DNA of 64,000 nt from Candidatus Thiodiazotropha sp. LNASS1 (GCF_964212655.1 NZ_OZ156465.1:558001-622000), one strand, 5' to 3'. Positions 18,849 through 27,713 are shown, counted from the stretch's first letter. Notes: generated by a model from the letters alone, not told the origin. Numbers and translations: made by a program.

Positions 18849-19316
18849 ATGGCATTAGAAATAGAGCGTAAATATTTGGTGATAAACGATAAATGGCATG
18901 ATGGCATTATCCAGAAATCGGTTATGAAACAGGGCTATCTTGCCAGCGTACCCAATGCCAGCGTGCGTGTGAGGGTATCGGGAGAAGAGGCTCGATTGAC
19001 CATTAAAGGGAGAAGTGAAGGGATCAGCAGAAACGAGTATGAATACCCCATTCCTCTGCGGGATGCTGAAGAGATATTGAATAACCATGTTTCGGGGGCA
19101 TTGATCGAAAAGATCCGTTATCAGGTCAAGTGCGGTGACCATGTCTGGGACCTCGATGTCTTTGATGGCGCCAATCGAGGCTTGATTGTGGCTGAGGTGG
19201 AACTGAGTTCAGAGGAAGAGGCTTTTAAAATGCCTGAATGGGCAGGTGAAGAGGTTTCATCGGATAGCCGCTATTACAATGCAAGTTTGGTCACACATCC
19301 CTATTGTGACTGGTAG
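18849..19316 (+). CDS. CYTH domain protein (triphosphate tunnel metalloenzyme)
   Basis: The 155-residue protein begins with the CYTH signature EIERKYLV (ExExK), then shows YLASVPNASVRVRVSG, ARLTIKGRSEGISRNEYEY and VWDLDVFDGANRGLIVAEVEL. Short bacterial members usually hydrolyse inorganic tripolyphosphate; class IV adenylate cyclases share the fold. No CHAD domain is fused. It follows rlmD by 34 bases and precedes the ABC operon by 11. Confidence 0.9.
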   Translation: MALEIERKYLVINDKWHDGIIQKSVMKQGYLASVPNASVRVRVSGEEARLTIKGRSEGISRNEYEYPIPLRDAEEILNNHVSGALIEKIRYQVKCGDHVWDLDVFDGANRGLIVAEVELSSEEEAFKMPEWAGEEVSSDSRYYNASLVTHPYCDW

Positions 19317-19327
19317 GGGGGCGAATA

Positions 19328-20854
19328 GTGGGGTGGCGCCGGCTTAGCTTACTGCTGTTTGTTCCATTTTTCATCCATGCCTGCTCCACTTCCCATATCG
19401 ACGATTCGATACGCATGGGCTTGGCATCGTCACCCATGAACCTCGATCCGCGCTATGCCACCGATGCCACATCAGAACGGATCAACAGACTCCTCTATCA
19501 ACGCCTGGTGGCGTTCGATGAGCAGAGCATGCCCGTACCGGATATTGCTGATTGGCGGCGATTGTCTCCACGTCACTATCGATTTCGTCTGAATCCCGAA
19601 GCCGGTCGATTTTCCCATCAACGCAAATTGGATGCAGATGATGTCATTGCTACCTATCGATATGTACTGGATGCCAACAATGCATCACCGAAACGCTCAG
19701 GACTTGTGCTGATCGAGAGCCTGGCCAAGGTGGATGAATTGACTATCGATTTCAAGCTCTCCCGTGCAGACCCTTTGTTTCCCGCCTACCTGACTTTGGA
19801 TATCCTGCCTGCGGATCTAATCACCGATGATCACGATTTCGCACATCAACCGGTTGGCAGTGGTCCTTTCTCTTTCCATTCATGGCCGGTGAGCGGAAAA
19901 CTGTTGTTGGAGAGAAGAAGTGACAAGCGGATGTTCGAATTCGTGGAGGTAAAAAATCCGACGGTGAGGGTACTGAAGCTACTCCGGGGGGAGATAGATA
20001 TGTTGCAGAATGATATCTCACCCGAGCTGATCGGGTACCTGGAGTCGCAATCCACAATAGAAATAGCGCAACGCCATGGCAGTAACTTTACCTATATCGG
20101 GTTCAATCTGCGGGATCCCCATACCGGTGACCCGAGGGTGCGTCTGGCAATCGCCCATGCTCTTGACCGGCAGGCAATCATCGAGCATGTCATGCACGGC
20201 GCCGCGCGTCAGGCAGAAGCACTCTTACCCCCAGAGCATTGGGCGGGCGCACCATCTCTGATGGCATATGAGTATGATCCGGAGAAGGCTACCACGCTCT
20301 TGAGTGATGCGGGTTACACTACCGCTGATCCGTTGCGCCTGGTCTATAAAACCTCCAGTGATCCCTATCGGATTCGGCTGGCAACAGTGATCCAGAGTCA
20401 ACTCAAAGCGGTCGGCATCGAAGTTGAACTGCGTAGCTACGATTGGGGCACATTTTTCGGTGACATCAAAGGCGGGAACTTTCAGCTCTACAGTTTGAGC
20501 TGGGTCGGAATCCGCACACCGGATATATTCAGGTATGTCTTTGGCAGCGATTCTCTGCCCCCCACGGGCGCCAATCGCGGACGATATGCCAGCCATGCCG
20601 TCGACCGGTTGCTGCGGCAGGTTGAATCGGCTGATACCCTGGAGAGCCAGGCGGATCTCTACCATCGGATACAACAACAACTTCACCAGGATCTGCCTTA
20701 TCTGCCGCTCTGGTACGAGGCGCAGGTGTCAGCCTCGAATCCAAGGGTCAGCGGCTATCGATTAATGACGGATGGCAACTATGACGGACTTGAACAGGTA
20801 AGGCTTCGGCAACCCGAGGAAACAAGCGATGCCCAGATTGCAGTTGCGCATTGA
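19328..20854 (+). CDS. peptide ABC transporter substrate-binding lipoprotein
   Basis: Family 5 (OppA/DppA/MppA) solute-binding protein of 508 residues. It has a lipoprotein signal ending FFIHAC (Cys19), so it is probably anchored to a membrane facing the periplasm. Typical blocks are LDPRYATDATSERINRLLYQ, FRLNPEAGRFSHQRKLDADD and a C-terminal DLPYLPLWY. The start is GTG. The next gene begins inside its last nine codons. With the two permeases downstream it should import oligopeptides; specificity is not readable from sequence, but the neighbouring YkuD gene suggests cell-wall peptides. Confidence 0.9.
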   Translation: MGWRRLSLLLFVPFFIHACSTSHIDDSIRMGLASSPMNLDPRYATDATSERINRLLYQRLVAFDEQSMPVPDIADWRRLSPRHYRFRLNPEAGRFSHQRKLDADDVIATYRYVLDANNASPKRSGLVLIESLAKVDELTIDFKLSRADPLFPAYLTLDILPADLITDDHDFAHQPVGSGPFSFHSWPVSGKLLLERRSDKRMFEFVEVKNPTVRVLKLLRGEIDMLQNDISPELIGYLESQSTIEIAQRHGSNFTYIGFNLRDPHTGDPRVRLAIAHALDRQAIIEHVMHGAARQAEALLPPEHWAGAPSLMAYEYDPEKATTLLSDAGYTTADPLRLVYKTSSDPYRIRLATVIQSQLKAVGIEVELRSYDWGTFFGDIKGGNFQLYSLSWVGIRTPDIFRYVFGSDSLPPTGANRGRYASHAVDRLLRQVESADTLESQADLYHRIQQQLHQDLPYLPLWYEAQVSASNPRVSGYRLMTDGNYDGLEQVRLRQPEETSDAQIAVAH

Positions 20855-21314
20855 ACTGTCTCAACAACGCCTGGTCTGCAGTGAGTCTGGCCGGATTATC
20901 AGATCCTATCCTGTCTCGACAGCGGTAAACGGTCCAGGCGAGTTGTATGGCAGTGGTTGTACGCCACGGGGAAGACATCGGATACGCCTGAAGATCGGAG
21001 ACGGTTGTGAGGAAAACACGGTCTTTGTTGCACGACGCCCGACCGGCGAACAGTTCAGCCTGCAACTGGCCGCCTCAGAACCGGAGCGCGATTGGATCCT
21101 GACCCGTATCTTATGGCTGACCGGCATAGAAAAGGGAATAAACAGAGGCGGGGATGTGGATAGCCTGCGCAGGTTCATCTATATCCACGGTACCCCGGAA
21201 GACCAACCAATGGGAATGGTCGCCTCCCATGGCTGTATCAGGATGCGCAACCGGGACCTGATGGACCTGTTCGACCGGGTCGAGAATGGCACCCTGGTGG
21301 AGATCGTTGAATAG
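20829..21314 (+). CDS. YkuD-fold L,D-transpeptidase or cytoplasmic L,D-carboxypeptidase
   Basis: The 161-residue protein is a bare YkuD domain with the catalytic motif IHGTPEDQP and then SHGCIRMRNRDLMDL (the Cys is the nucleophile). It has no signal peptide or membrane anchor, unlike periplasmic L,D-transpeptidases. Signal-less YkuD enzymes such as ElsL of Acinetobacter trim the terminal D-Ala of recycled tetrapeptides in the cytoplasm. It overlaps the binding-protein gene by 26 bases and the permease gene by one, so it is cotranscribed with a peptide importer. The carboxypeptidase role is inferred from location and missing signal; transpeptidase activity remains possible. Confidence 0.8.
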   Translation: MPRLQLRIELSQQRLVCSESGRIIRSYPVSTAVNGPGELYGSGCTPRGRHRIRLKIGDGCEENTVFVARRPTGEQFSLQLAASEPERDWILTRILWLTGIEKGINRGGDVDSLRRFIYIHGTPEDQPMGMVASHGCIRMRNRDLMDLFDRVENGTLVEIVE

Positions 21315-22243
21315 TGGGGGCGTTCCTAATCTCCCGCCTGTTGAGTGCGCTCGTCGTCATCATAGGCGTCGTCTGTCTGGTTTTCATGCTCATCCACCTG
21401 GTGCCGGGGGATCCTGTGGATGTCATGCTGGGCGAATCTGCGATACCGGCGGATCGTGAGGCGCTGCGAAGCAGCCTGGGACTCGATCGGCCGATAACGG
21501 TCCAGTTGACTGACTTTCTCAAAGGTGTCGCAGTGTTGGATTTGGGAGACTCTCTGCATACCAGGCAGCCTGTGTCCGAACTGCTTGCCAGCCATATACC
21601 CGCAACCCTGGAACTGGCCTTGGCGGCGCTTATCGTCACCCTGCTGACTGCAATACCCCTGGGGATTTTGGCCGCTGTGAATCGGGGAGGCATGGGTGAT
21701 TGGGGCGCTATGGGTTTCTCCATGTTGGGTCTCTCGATTCCCAATTTCTGGCTTGGCCCGTTGCTCATACTCTGCTTCAGTCTGTGGCTGGGTTGGACAC
21801 CGGTAAGCGGCCGAGAGGGCATAAGCAGCCTGATCCTGCCTGCAGTGACGCTGGGCACAGGATTTGCCGCCATCCTGGCACGCATGGTGCGCAGCAGCCT
21901 GTTGGAGGTGCTGGGGGAGGATTATGTTCGGACCGCACGGGCCAAGGGCCTGGATGAGACAAGGGTTATCTGGCGCCATGCCATGAGAAACGCATGGTTG
22001 CCGGTGATTACCCTGCTTGGCTTGCAACTCGGGGCGTTATTGGGTGGGGCCGTGGTCACCGAGGTGGTATTCGACTGGCCAGGTATCGGTTCCCTGATGA
22101 TCGAATCCATTCAGAAGAGGGATTATCCGGTTGTGCAGGGTTGTGTACTGTTCATCAGTCTCGCCTATGTGCTTGTCAACACACTGACCGATATCCTGTA
22201 TGGCCTGATAGATCCGCGCATACGCAGTGGAGGCAAGGCATGA
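21314..22243 (+). CDS. peptide ABC transporter permease, DppB/OppB type
   Basis: Inner-membrane permease of 309 residues with about six helices. The N-terminal region (RLLSALVVIIGVVCLVFMLI, then HLVPGDPVDVML) is typical of DppB. The ABC-coupling EAA-like loop reads VLGEDYVRTARAKGLDETRV followed by HAMRNAWLPV. GTG start overlapping the upstream stop by one base. It pairs with the next permease to form the translocation channel. Confidence 0.93.
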   Translation: MGAFLISRLLSALVVIIGVVCLVFMLIHLVPGDPVDVMLGESAIPADREALRSSLGLDRPITVQLTDFLKGVAVLDLGDSLHTRQPVSELLASHIPATLELALAALIVTLLTAIPLGILAAVNRGGMGDWGAMGFSMLGLSIPNFWLGPLLILCFSLWLGWTPVSGREGISSLILPAVTLGTGFAAILARMVRSSLLEVLGEDYVRTARAKGLDETRVIWRHAMRNAWLPVITLLGLQLGALLGGAVVTEVVFDWPGIGSLMIESIQKRDYPVVQGCVLFISLAYVLVNTLTDILYGLIDPRIRSGGKA

Positions 22244-23034
22244 TACGGCGCTGGCTCCCCTATCTGTTGATCGCGCTCTGGGGCATTGCCGCGCTGATCG
22301 GTCCCTGGTTCAATGAACCGGCAAACCTGATCGATCTTGAAAAGATCCTCCAGCCTCCCTCTCTATCAGGCCTGCTCGGTTACGATGACCTCGGACGGCC
22401 TATTCTTATGCGTCTTGTGGCGGGCGCACAGACCTCATTTCTTGTGGCGGTTGGTGTGGTGGGGCTCTCTGCCATTATCGGCACTGCGATCGGTCTGTTG
22501 GCAGGTTATCAGGGGGGGTGGCTCGATCTGCTACTGATGAGGGTGATAGACGTATTTCTTGCCTTCCCGGGCATCCTGCTGGCGATTGCCCTGGCCGGTG
22601 TGATGGGACCGGGGATCGACAACCTGATCATAGCACTCTCGGCGGTGGGCTGGGTGGGGTATGCACGCCTCGCCCGCGGCCAGGTATTGTCATTGAAGAC
22701 TCGGGATCATGTCACGGCAGCTGTCGCACTGGGTAGTTCCCAATGGACGATTCTGACAAGACATCTGCTACCGTTGCTGCTTGCCCCTTTGATCGTTGAG
22801 GCCACATTCGGCATGGCCGGGATGGTTATCGCTGAAGCGGGGCTCTCCTTTCTGGGTCTGGGGATTCAGCCGCCCTATGCCTCCTGGGGCAGTATGATCC
22901 GTGATGGTGCCGGTTACATGCTGATGGCGCCGCATATGGTGCTTGCGCCTGGCGTGACGATTATGTTGCTGGTGTTGTCACTCAACCTGCTGGGCGATCG
23001 TCTGCGAGACTATCTGGATAACCGTCTTGACTAG
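22240..23034 (+). CDS. peptide ABC transporter permease, DppC/OppC type
   Basis: Inner-membrane permease of 264 residues, about five to six helices. Typical DppC features are GTDDLGR-like GYDDLGRPILMRL, AIIGTAIGLLAGYQGGW, the coupling loop TAAVALGSSQWTILTRHLLP and EAGLSFLGLGIQPPYASWG. I take ATG 22240, which overlaps the upstream stop by four bases; a longer frame from 21994 lies inside the other permease. No ATPase gene (dppD/dppF) follows, so ATPase subunits must come from elsewhere. Confidence 0.92.
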   Translation: MIRRWLPYLLIALWGIAALIGPWFNEPANLIDLEKILQPPSLSGLLGYDDLGRPILMRLVAGAQTSFLVAVGVVGLSAIIGTAIGLLAGYQGGWLDLLLMRVIDVFLAFPGILLAIALAGVMGPGIDNLIIALSAVGWVGYARLARGQVLSLKTRDHVTAAVALGSSQWTILTRHLLPLLLAPLIVEATFGMAGMVIAEAGLSFLGLGIQPPYASWGSMIRDGAGYMLMAPHMVLAPGVTIMLLVLSLNLLGDRLRDYLDNRLD

Positions 23035-23052
23035 GGCCCAGGAATGTCTCTG

Positions 23053-23469
23053 TTACTGAACCAAAAAGGTGGTGAAGAACAGGGCCTTCAGTTCATTCTT
23101 TCCACTCAGCTCCTGCATAAGCTTGCCGAGGGTCGATAGGGCCTTTTTACGTAACGCCTCCTTACCACTCGGAGATTTGATACTCTTCCCATCCTGTTCC
23201 GACAGCAGTAGCAGTAAACTATGGCGAATGGCCGGGCCGTGAAGGTTGAGCTCATCGAGAAAAAGCTCATCATTGGTCATCAGCTGTACATCACAGCGGA
23301 TATACTTTCCTCCACTCGCCAGATTGGCGACCAGGGATGGCTTGACCTGATAGTAGCTTATGACCGGTGCCGCCTCTTCGGTCTCTTGTTCTTTCTGATC
23401 CTCGTCTTCTGCCAGCAGCGGCAGGGCAACGAACATCATCAATGCTAGTAGTATTCTGAATGAAAGCAT
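23053..23469 (-). CDS. FliL-like protein
   Basis: The 138-residue protein has a signal peptide (SFRILLALMMFVALPLLA), an acidic linker and a FliL-type domain (YYQVKPSLVANLASGGKYIR, then DVQLMTNDELFLDEL, HGPAIRHSLLLLLSEQ, GKEALRKKAL and a terminal LFFTTFLVQ). FliL normally sits by the flagellar stator. Here there is no cytoplasmic anchor like that of true FliL and no flagellar gene nearby. I chose ATG 23469, which has an AGG upstream; a TTG at 23487 is possible. Stand-alone FliL-like proteins are known in Gammaproteobacteria; their role is unclear. Confidence 0.8.
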   Translation of the reverse strand: MLSFRILLALMMFVALPLLAEDEDQKEQETEEAAPVISYYQVKPSLVANLASGGKYIRCDVQLMTNDELFLDELNLHGPAIRHSLLLLLSEQDGKSIKSPSGKEALRKKALSTLGKLMQELSGKNELKALFFTTFLVQ

Positions 23470-23698
23470 CTTTTTACCTACACACAATAGACTGGTTTCC
23501 TCTCCACCTATGTTTGCGGCATACTGACTGAATTATTGAGCGATATGGGTCCCGATATGGGAGAACTAGGTCTGTAATGTCGCTTGCCGTCTGTTTCAAT
23601 AATCAGACACCGGAGATGCTGATTTACCACTTTTTTCAGAGTAATAATTCATTTGCATTGAGTGGGTTGCCGCATATCCCGCCGGCTGGGGTGTGCGC

Positions 23699-24748
23699 AT
23701 GAGTCTGGGCCCTGTAATGCTTGATCTGGAAGGGACAGCCATCTCTGCGGATGAGACGCGACTGTTGAACCATCCTGCGGTGGGAGGCGTGATTCTCTTT
23801 ACCCGAAACTTTGACTCCATTGACCAGCTGCAAACACTCTGCAGTCAGGTCCATAGCGCAAGAAATCCTCATCTCCTCATTGCGGTCGATCACGAAGGCG
23901 GACGCGTACAAAGATTCAGAGAGGGCTTTACCCCATTGCCTCCGGCCGCATGGTATGGCGATCAGTATCGGAAAAGTGCCGAGCAGGGACAGGAGTTGGC
24001 GCGACTCGGTGGCTGGTTGATGGCCTCCGAGCTGCGTGCCTGTGGTGTGGATTTCAGTTTTGCCCCGGTGCTCGATATTGGTTTAGGTATCAGTGAGGTG
24101 ATCGGGGATCGGGCGTTTTCTTCACAACCCGCTATCGTTGCCCGCCTGGCTCAGGCGTGGATGCAGGGGGCACACCAGGCGGGAATGGCGGTTGTGGGCA
24201 AACATTTTCCCGGTCATGGTGGGGTGCAAGCCGATTCCCACCTGGCGTTGCCGGTTGATCAGCGTCGCTTCGAAGATCTGGAAATGGAGGATTTGCGTCC
24301 CTTTGAAACCATGATCCATGCCGGCATGGAAGCGATCATGCCGGCACATGTGGTTTATAGCCGTATCGATAAGGAACTGGCGGGTTTTTCATCATTCTGG
24401 CTAAACAAGGTGCTGCGTCAGCAATTGGGATTTCAGGGTGTGATCTTCAGTGATGACCTTAATATGGCGGCGGCCAAAGAGGCGGGCGGTTACGGAGATC
24501 GTGCTAAAGCTGCACTGTCTGCGGGCTGCGATATGGTTTTGGTATGCAACAATCGGCCGGCCGCCATCGAAGTACTGGACTGCTTAAAGGACTATAATGA
24601 TCCCGCTGCCCATGTGCGGTTGGTGAGAATGCATGGTCGAAAACAGCAGACCATACAGCAGCTCCATCTTGAACCCCGCTGGAGGAGTGCCGTAAATCGC
24701 TTATCAGTGGCGCCGGAAGAGATCAGTCTCGATCTGCGCCTGGAATAG
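23699..24748 (+). CDS. nagZ: beta-N-acetylhexosaminidase NagZ
   Basis: Cytoplasmic glycoside hydrolase family 3 enzyme that removes N-acetylglucosamine from anhydromuropeptides during cell-wall recycling; its product pool controls AmpC induction in some bacteria. The 349-residue protein starts SLGPVMLDLEG. It has GGVILFTRNF, the substrate-binding IAVDHEGGRVQRF, GKHFPGHGGVQADSH (catalytic dyad His loop) and the nucleophile in GVIFSDDLNMAA. ATG 23699 is preferred over GTG 23693 because family members begin at this point. Confidence 0.95.
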   Translation: MSLGPVMLDLEGTAISADETRLLNHPAVGGVILFTRNFDSIDQLQTLCSQVHSARNPHLLIAVDHEGGRVQRFREGFTPLPPAAWYGDQYRKSAEQGQELARLGGWLMASELRACGVDFSFAPVLDIGLGISEVIGDRAFSSQPAIVARLAQAWMQGAHQAGMAVVGKHFPGHGGVQADSHLALPVDQRRFEDLEMEDLRPFETMIHAGMEAIMPAHVVYSRIDKELAGFSSFWLNKVLRQQLGFQGVIFSDDLNMAAAKEAGGYGDRAKAALSAGCDMVLVCNNRPAAIEVLDCLKDYNDPAAHVRLVRMHGRKQQTIQQLHLEPRWRSAVNRLSVAPEEISLDLRLE

Positions 24749-24820
24749 TAGAATAATTGAGTGCTTTGCGGGCGAACTTAGTGCTAACAGACCCGGTAAC
24801 TACTTGGAATTGAATTCACA

Positions 24821-25372
24821 ATGACAATCACTGCACAGCAGGCGGCCGAGGTTTTGGCTACTGCCGATCAGATATTCACACCCGCTGAAATTGAACAGAC
24901 ACTGGATCGTTTGGCGATGGAGATAACAGGCAAGCTGTCGGGTGAGGATCCGTTGGTGCTGTGCGTATTGAACGGGGCACTGATACCTACCGGACATCTT
25001 TTGACGCGCCTGAATTTTCCATTGCGGCATGACTATATTCATGCCACCCGATACAGGGGCGGCACCAGTGGCGCCTCTTTGGAGTGGATTGGCCGGCCCA
25101 GTACCTCATTGGAAGGTGAGACGGTATTAGTGGTGGATGATATTCTGGACGAGGGGGTCACCCTCTCGGCCATAGTGGAGGCCTGCCATAAGGCGCGGGC
25201 AAGGAGGGTGTATAGTGTAGTTTTGGTTGAAAAGGTGCATGATCGCGGGGTTGGCTTCGTAGCGGATTTCGTCGGAATGACGGTGGAAGACCGATATGTC
25301 TTTGGTTTTGGAATGGACTATATGGGATACCACAGAAACCTGCCGGGTATTTACGCAGTAGCAGGGAATTAG
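24821..25372 (+). CDS. hpt: hypoxanthine-guanine phosphoribosyltransferase
   Basis: Purine salvage enzyme that converts hypoxanthine or guanine with PRPP to IMP or GMP. The 183-residue protein has the PRPP-binding signature VLVVDDILDEGVTLSAI and an N-terminal VLCVLNGALIPTGHLL. The C-terminal FVGMTVEDRYVFGFGMDYMG is the hypoxanthine phosphoribosyltransferase-type segment. It lies between nagZ and mtnP; mtnP would supply hypoxanthine, so the two may act in sequence. Confidence 0.92.
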   Translation: MTITAQQAAEVLATADQIFTPAEIEQTLDRLAMEITGKLSGEDPLVLCVLNGALIPTGHLLTRLNFPLRHDYIHATRYRGGTSGASLEWIGRPSTSLEGETVLVVDDILDEGVTLSAIVEACHKARARRVYSVVLVEKVHDRGVGFVADFVGMTVEDRYVFGFGMDYMGYHRNLPGIYAVAGN

Positions 25373-25582
25373 TATTTACCCTAATGCGTCATACCCTGAC
25401 TCAAGGGTAATCCCGGGTGTTAATCATACTAAAAAAACTTGTAAAATTAAGCATCTACTGCCATTTTTAAATGAGTGGTACAAACTAGAAGGGTGTGCTG
25501 AACCCGGCGAAGATCGGGAAGCGCGTATTAGTTTTTTCGGCGTCACCTGTATTCATAAAAAAAGTACAGGGGCTACCGGACA

Positions 25583-26038
25583 ATGAGGAGAGTGGAAGTG
25601 ACTACAATTGAAAACCTGAAGGGCAGTCATACTGATATACAGGAAATCATCAGTGATCTCAGGGCCATGATGACGAAGGAGCAGTTGAGCATACGTCCCA
25701 ACGCTATGACAACTCACAGAATGATCTGTGATCTTGCCGAAAAGATGAAGGTTCATATGTCAGAGCAGGACAGAGGTGTCTATCCGGATTTGTTGACCCA
25801 TCATGACCCAAAGCTGAAATCGATGGCATGGGGTTTCCTGAACGGTCAAAAACCGATGAGAAAACAGTTCGAGCAGTATCATCACCGCTGGCTGAAAAAC
25901 TGTGACTTTAATTTTACTGATGAGTTCATTGCCGATACGTTCGAGATCTTTGACATGATCGAAGACCGTATACAGCGCGAAGAGACAATCCTGATTCCAA
26001 CACTGGAAAAGTCAGGGGTATTTGCCCGGGCAGTATAA
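25583..26038 (+). CDS. hemerythrin-like HHE domain protein
   Basis: The 151-residue four-helix protein has the histidine/glutamate pattern of the HHE cation-binding family: LKGSHTDIQEII, MKVHMSEQDRGVYPDLL, FEQYHHRWLKNC and EETILIPTLEK. These residues could form a di-iron site that binds oxygen or senses NO or redox state. No signal peptide is seen. It stands alone and is followed by a clear terminator. The physiological role is not known. Confidence 0.82.
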   Translation: MRRVEVTTIENLKGSHTDIQEIISDLRAMMTKEQLSIRPNAMTTHRMICDLAEKMKVHMSEQDRGVYPDLLTHHDPKLKSMAWGFLNGQKPMRKQFEQYHHRWLKNCDFNFTDEFIADTFEIFDMIEDRIQREETILIPTLEKSGVFARAV

Positions 26039-26067
26039 TTCATCAGGATATTAGGAGGAGATTGTTG

Positions 26068-26096
26068 AAGGGGTGACTTGTCGCCCCTTTTTTTAT
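26068..26096 (+). terminator. intrinsic terminator after the hemerythrin gene
   Basis: AAGGGGTGAC at 26069-26078 pairs with the GTCGCCCCTT at 26080-26089 (one G-T pair), and a run of seven T follows. Placement just after the hemerythrin stop supports it. Confidence 0.88.
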
Positions 26097-26233
26097 TTCA
26101 GCCATTGTGGTGGTACAGCTACGATCGTTACTGAACTCTCTTCTCATGGCATCCATTGTAAAGAAGCACTAAGATACCTCCCCGAATCAACCCCGATTCA
26201 TATTGATTTTATCAACCCATCTGGAGGTAAATA

Positions 26234-26839
26234 GTGGGCGTACTTGTTGGCCGTGAGGCACCGGATTTTTTAGCAGCAGCAGTGCTTGGTGACGGCACTA
26301 TTATCGATGAGTTTGATTTCAGACAGCGGATCAAAGATAAATATGCAGTCCTGTTTTTCTATCCGCTCGACTTTACTTTTGTCTGTCCTTCCGAGTTAAT
26401 CGCTTTTGATCATCGTCTCAGCGAGTTTAAAAAGCGTAATGTCGAAGTGGTTGGTTGCTCCATCGATTCCCACTACACACACAATGCATGGCGCAATACA
26501 CCTGTCAATGATGGTGGCATCGGGCCTGTAGGCTATCCACTTGTTGCCGATCTTAATCATGCAATTTGCAAGGCATATGATGTTGAAACCCCGGATGGAA
26601 AAGTCGCGTATCGCGGTTCATTTCTTATCGATAAAGAGGGGATCGTACGCCATCAGGTAGTTAATGATCTGCCTCTTGGACGCAATATCGATGAGATGTT
26701 GCGGATGATTGATGCACTACAATTCAATGAAACCCACGGCGAGGTTTGTCCGGCCGGTTGGAAAGAGGGTGATGCAGGCATGAAGGGAACCCCCGAAGGT
26801 GTTGCGGACTATCTGGCAGGGCATGCGGAAGGCCTGTAA
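26234..26839 (+). CDS. 2-Cys peroxiredoxin (AhpC/TSA family)
   Basis: Thiol peroxidase of 201 residues that reduces hydrogen peroxide, peroxynitrite and organic peroxides. The peroxidatic cysteine is in FTFVCPSELIAFDHRL and the resolving cysteine in GEVCPAGWKEGD, so it is a typical 2-Cys enzyme of the Prx1 group. The start is GTG with GGAGGT seven bases upstream. No AhpF gene is adjacent; the reductant is probably thioredoxin or an unlinked AhpF. Confidence 0.93.
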   Translation: MGVLVGREAPDFLAAAVLGDGTIIDEFDFRQRIKDKYAVLFFYPLDFTFVCPSELIAFDHRLSEFKKRNVEVVGCSIDSHYTHNAWRNTPVNDGGIGPVGYPLVADLNHAICKAYDVETPDGKVAYRGSFLIDKEGIVRHQVVNDLPLGRNIDEMLRMIDALQFNETHGEVCPAGWKEGDAGMKGTPEGVADYLAGHAEGL

Positions 26840-26856
26840 TCCAAAAAAACGGCAAC

Positions 26857-26878
26857 GGCCGGTTCTGTATAACCGGCC
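26857..26878 (+). terminator. possible terminator hairpin after the peroxiredoxin gene
   Basis: A perfect 8-bp GC-rich stem (GGCCGGTT and its complement) with a six-base loop lies 17 bases after the peroxiredoxin stop. No T-tract follows directly, so it may be a pause, mRNA 3' end or Rho-related structure rather than a classical terminator. Confidence 0.45.
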
Positions 26879-26966
26879 CGAGTCTGAGCTGCAAGGTACG
26901 GTTTTTTTTACCTTCTCACTCGATGTACAATGCTGATTCTATCAAGCAGCAAAACAGCACCTGATA

Positions 26967-27713
26967 ATGACAAAACTGGCCATCATCGGCGGAACCGGGC
27001 TGGATGAGATTCCGGACCTCGAGATTACCCATCGTGAAGTCTGCCATACTCCGTTCGGTGAGCCCTCCGCAGCATTGACCCATGGCAGCATTTCCGGACA
27101 CGAGGTTGTGTTTCTGCCTCGTCACGGTGCCTCCCACATGATTCCACCACATCTCGTCAATTACAGGGCGAATCTGTGGGCGCTAAGGCATGTGGGTATA
27201 CAGACCATTCTCGGTGTTGCAGCTGTAGGGGGAATTGGTTCCGAGATGGCCCCCGGACGCATTGTTATACCTGATCAGATCATCGATTATACATTTGGTC
27301 GTGAACACACGATTTTTGATAACGATTTGAGTCATGTGACCCATATCGACTTTACAATGCCTTACTGTGAGGAGTTACGTCAGGATTTGATTGAGGCGGG
27401 CCGTCTCAGTGGCGTGAAACCGGTAGCCGGCGGAACCTACGGCGCGACTCAGGGACCAAGGCTGGAAACAGCTGCAGAAATCATCCGTATGGAAAGGGAT
27501 GGATGCGATTTGGTAGGCATGACGGGTATGCCGGAAGCGGCATTGGCCAGAGAATTCAATCTCTGTTATGCCTCATGCGCCGTTATTTCCAACTGGGCGG
27601 CAGGAAAATCGGAAGGGTCGATCAGTATGGGCGATATCGAAAAGAATCTGATCAAAGGCATGGATCATGTAAAATCCCTGCTTGTGGAGTTACTTAGAAT
27701 CCGTGCCAGGTGA
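26967..27713 (+). CDS. mtnP: S-methyl-5'-thioinosine phosphorylase
   Basis: Purine nucleoside phosphorylase superfamily enzyme of 248 residues. It shows LAIIGGTGLDEI, the phosphate-binding FLPRHGASH, NYRANLWALRHVG, YGATQGPRLET and LVGMTGMPEAALARE. The base-contact segment reads SNWAAG, with Asn where adenine-specific MTA phosphorylases have Asp; this favours a 6-oxopurine such as methylthioinosine, as in the Pseudomonas enzyme next to nagZ. Products would be hypoxanthine and methylthioribose 1-phosphate, and hpt just upstream can salvage the former. Specificity is inferred from that residue and synteny. Confidence 0.85.
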   Translation: MTKLAIIGGTGLDEIPDLEITHREVCHTPFGEPSAALTHGSISGHEVVFLPRHGASHMIPPHLVNYRANLWALRHVGIQTILGVAAVGGIGSEMAPGRIVIPDQIIDYTFGREHTIFDNDLSHVTHIDFTMPYCEELRQDLIEAGRLSGVKPVAGGTYGATQGPRLETAAEIIRMERDGCDLVGMTGMPEAALAREFNLCYASCAVISNWAAGKSEGSISMGDIEKNLIKGMDHVKSLLVELLRIRAR

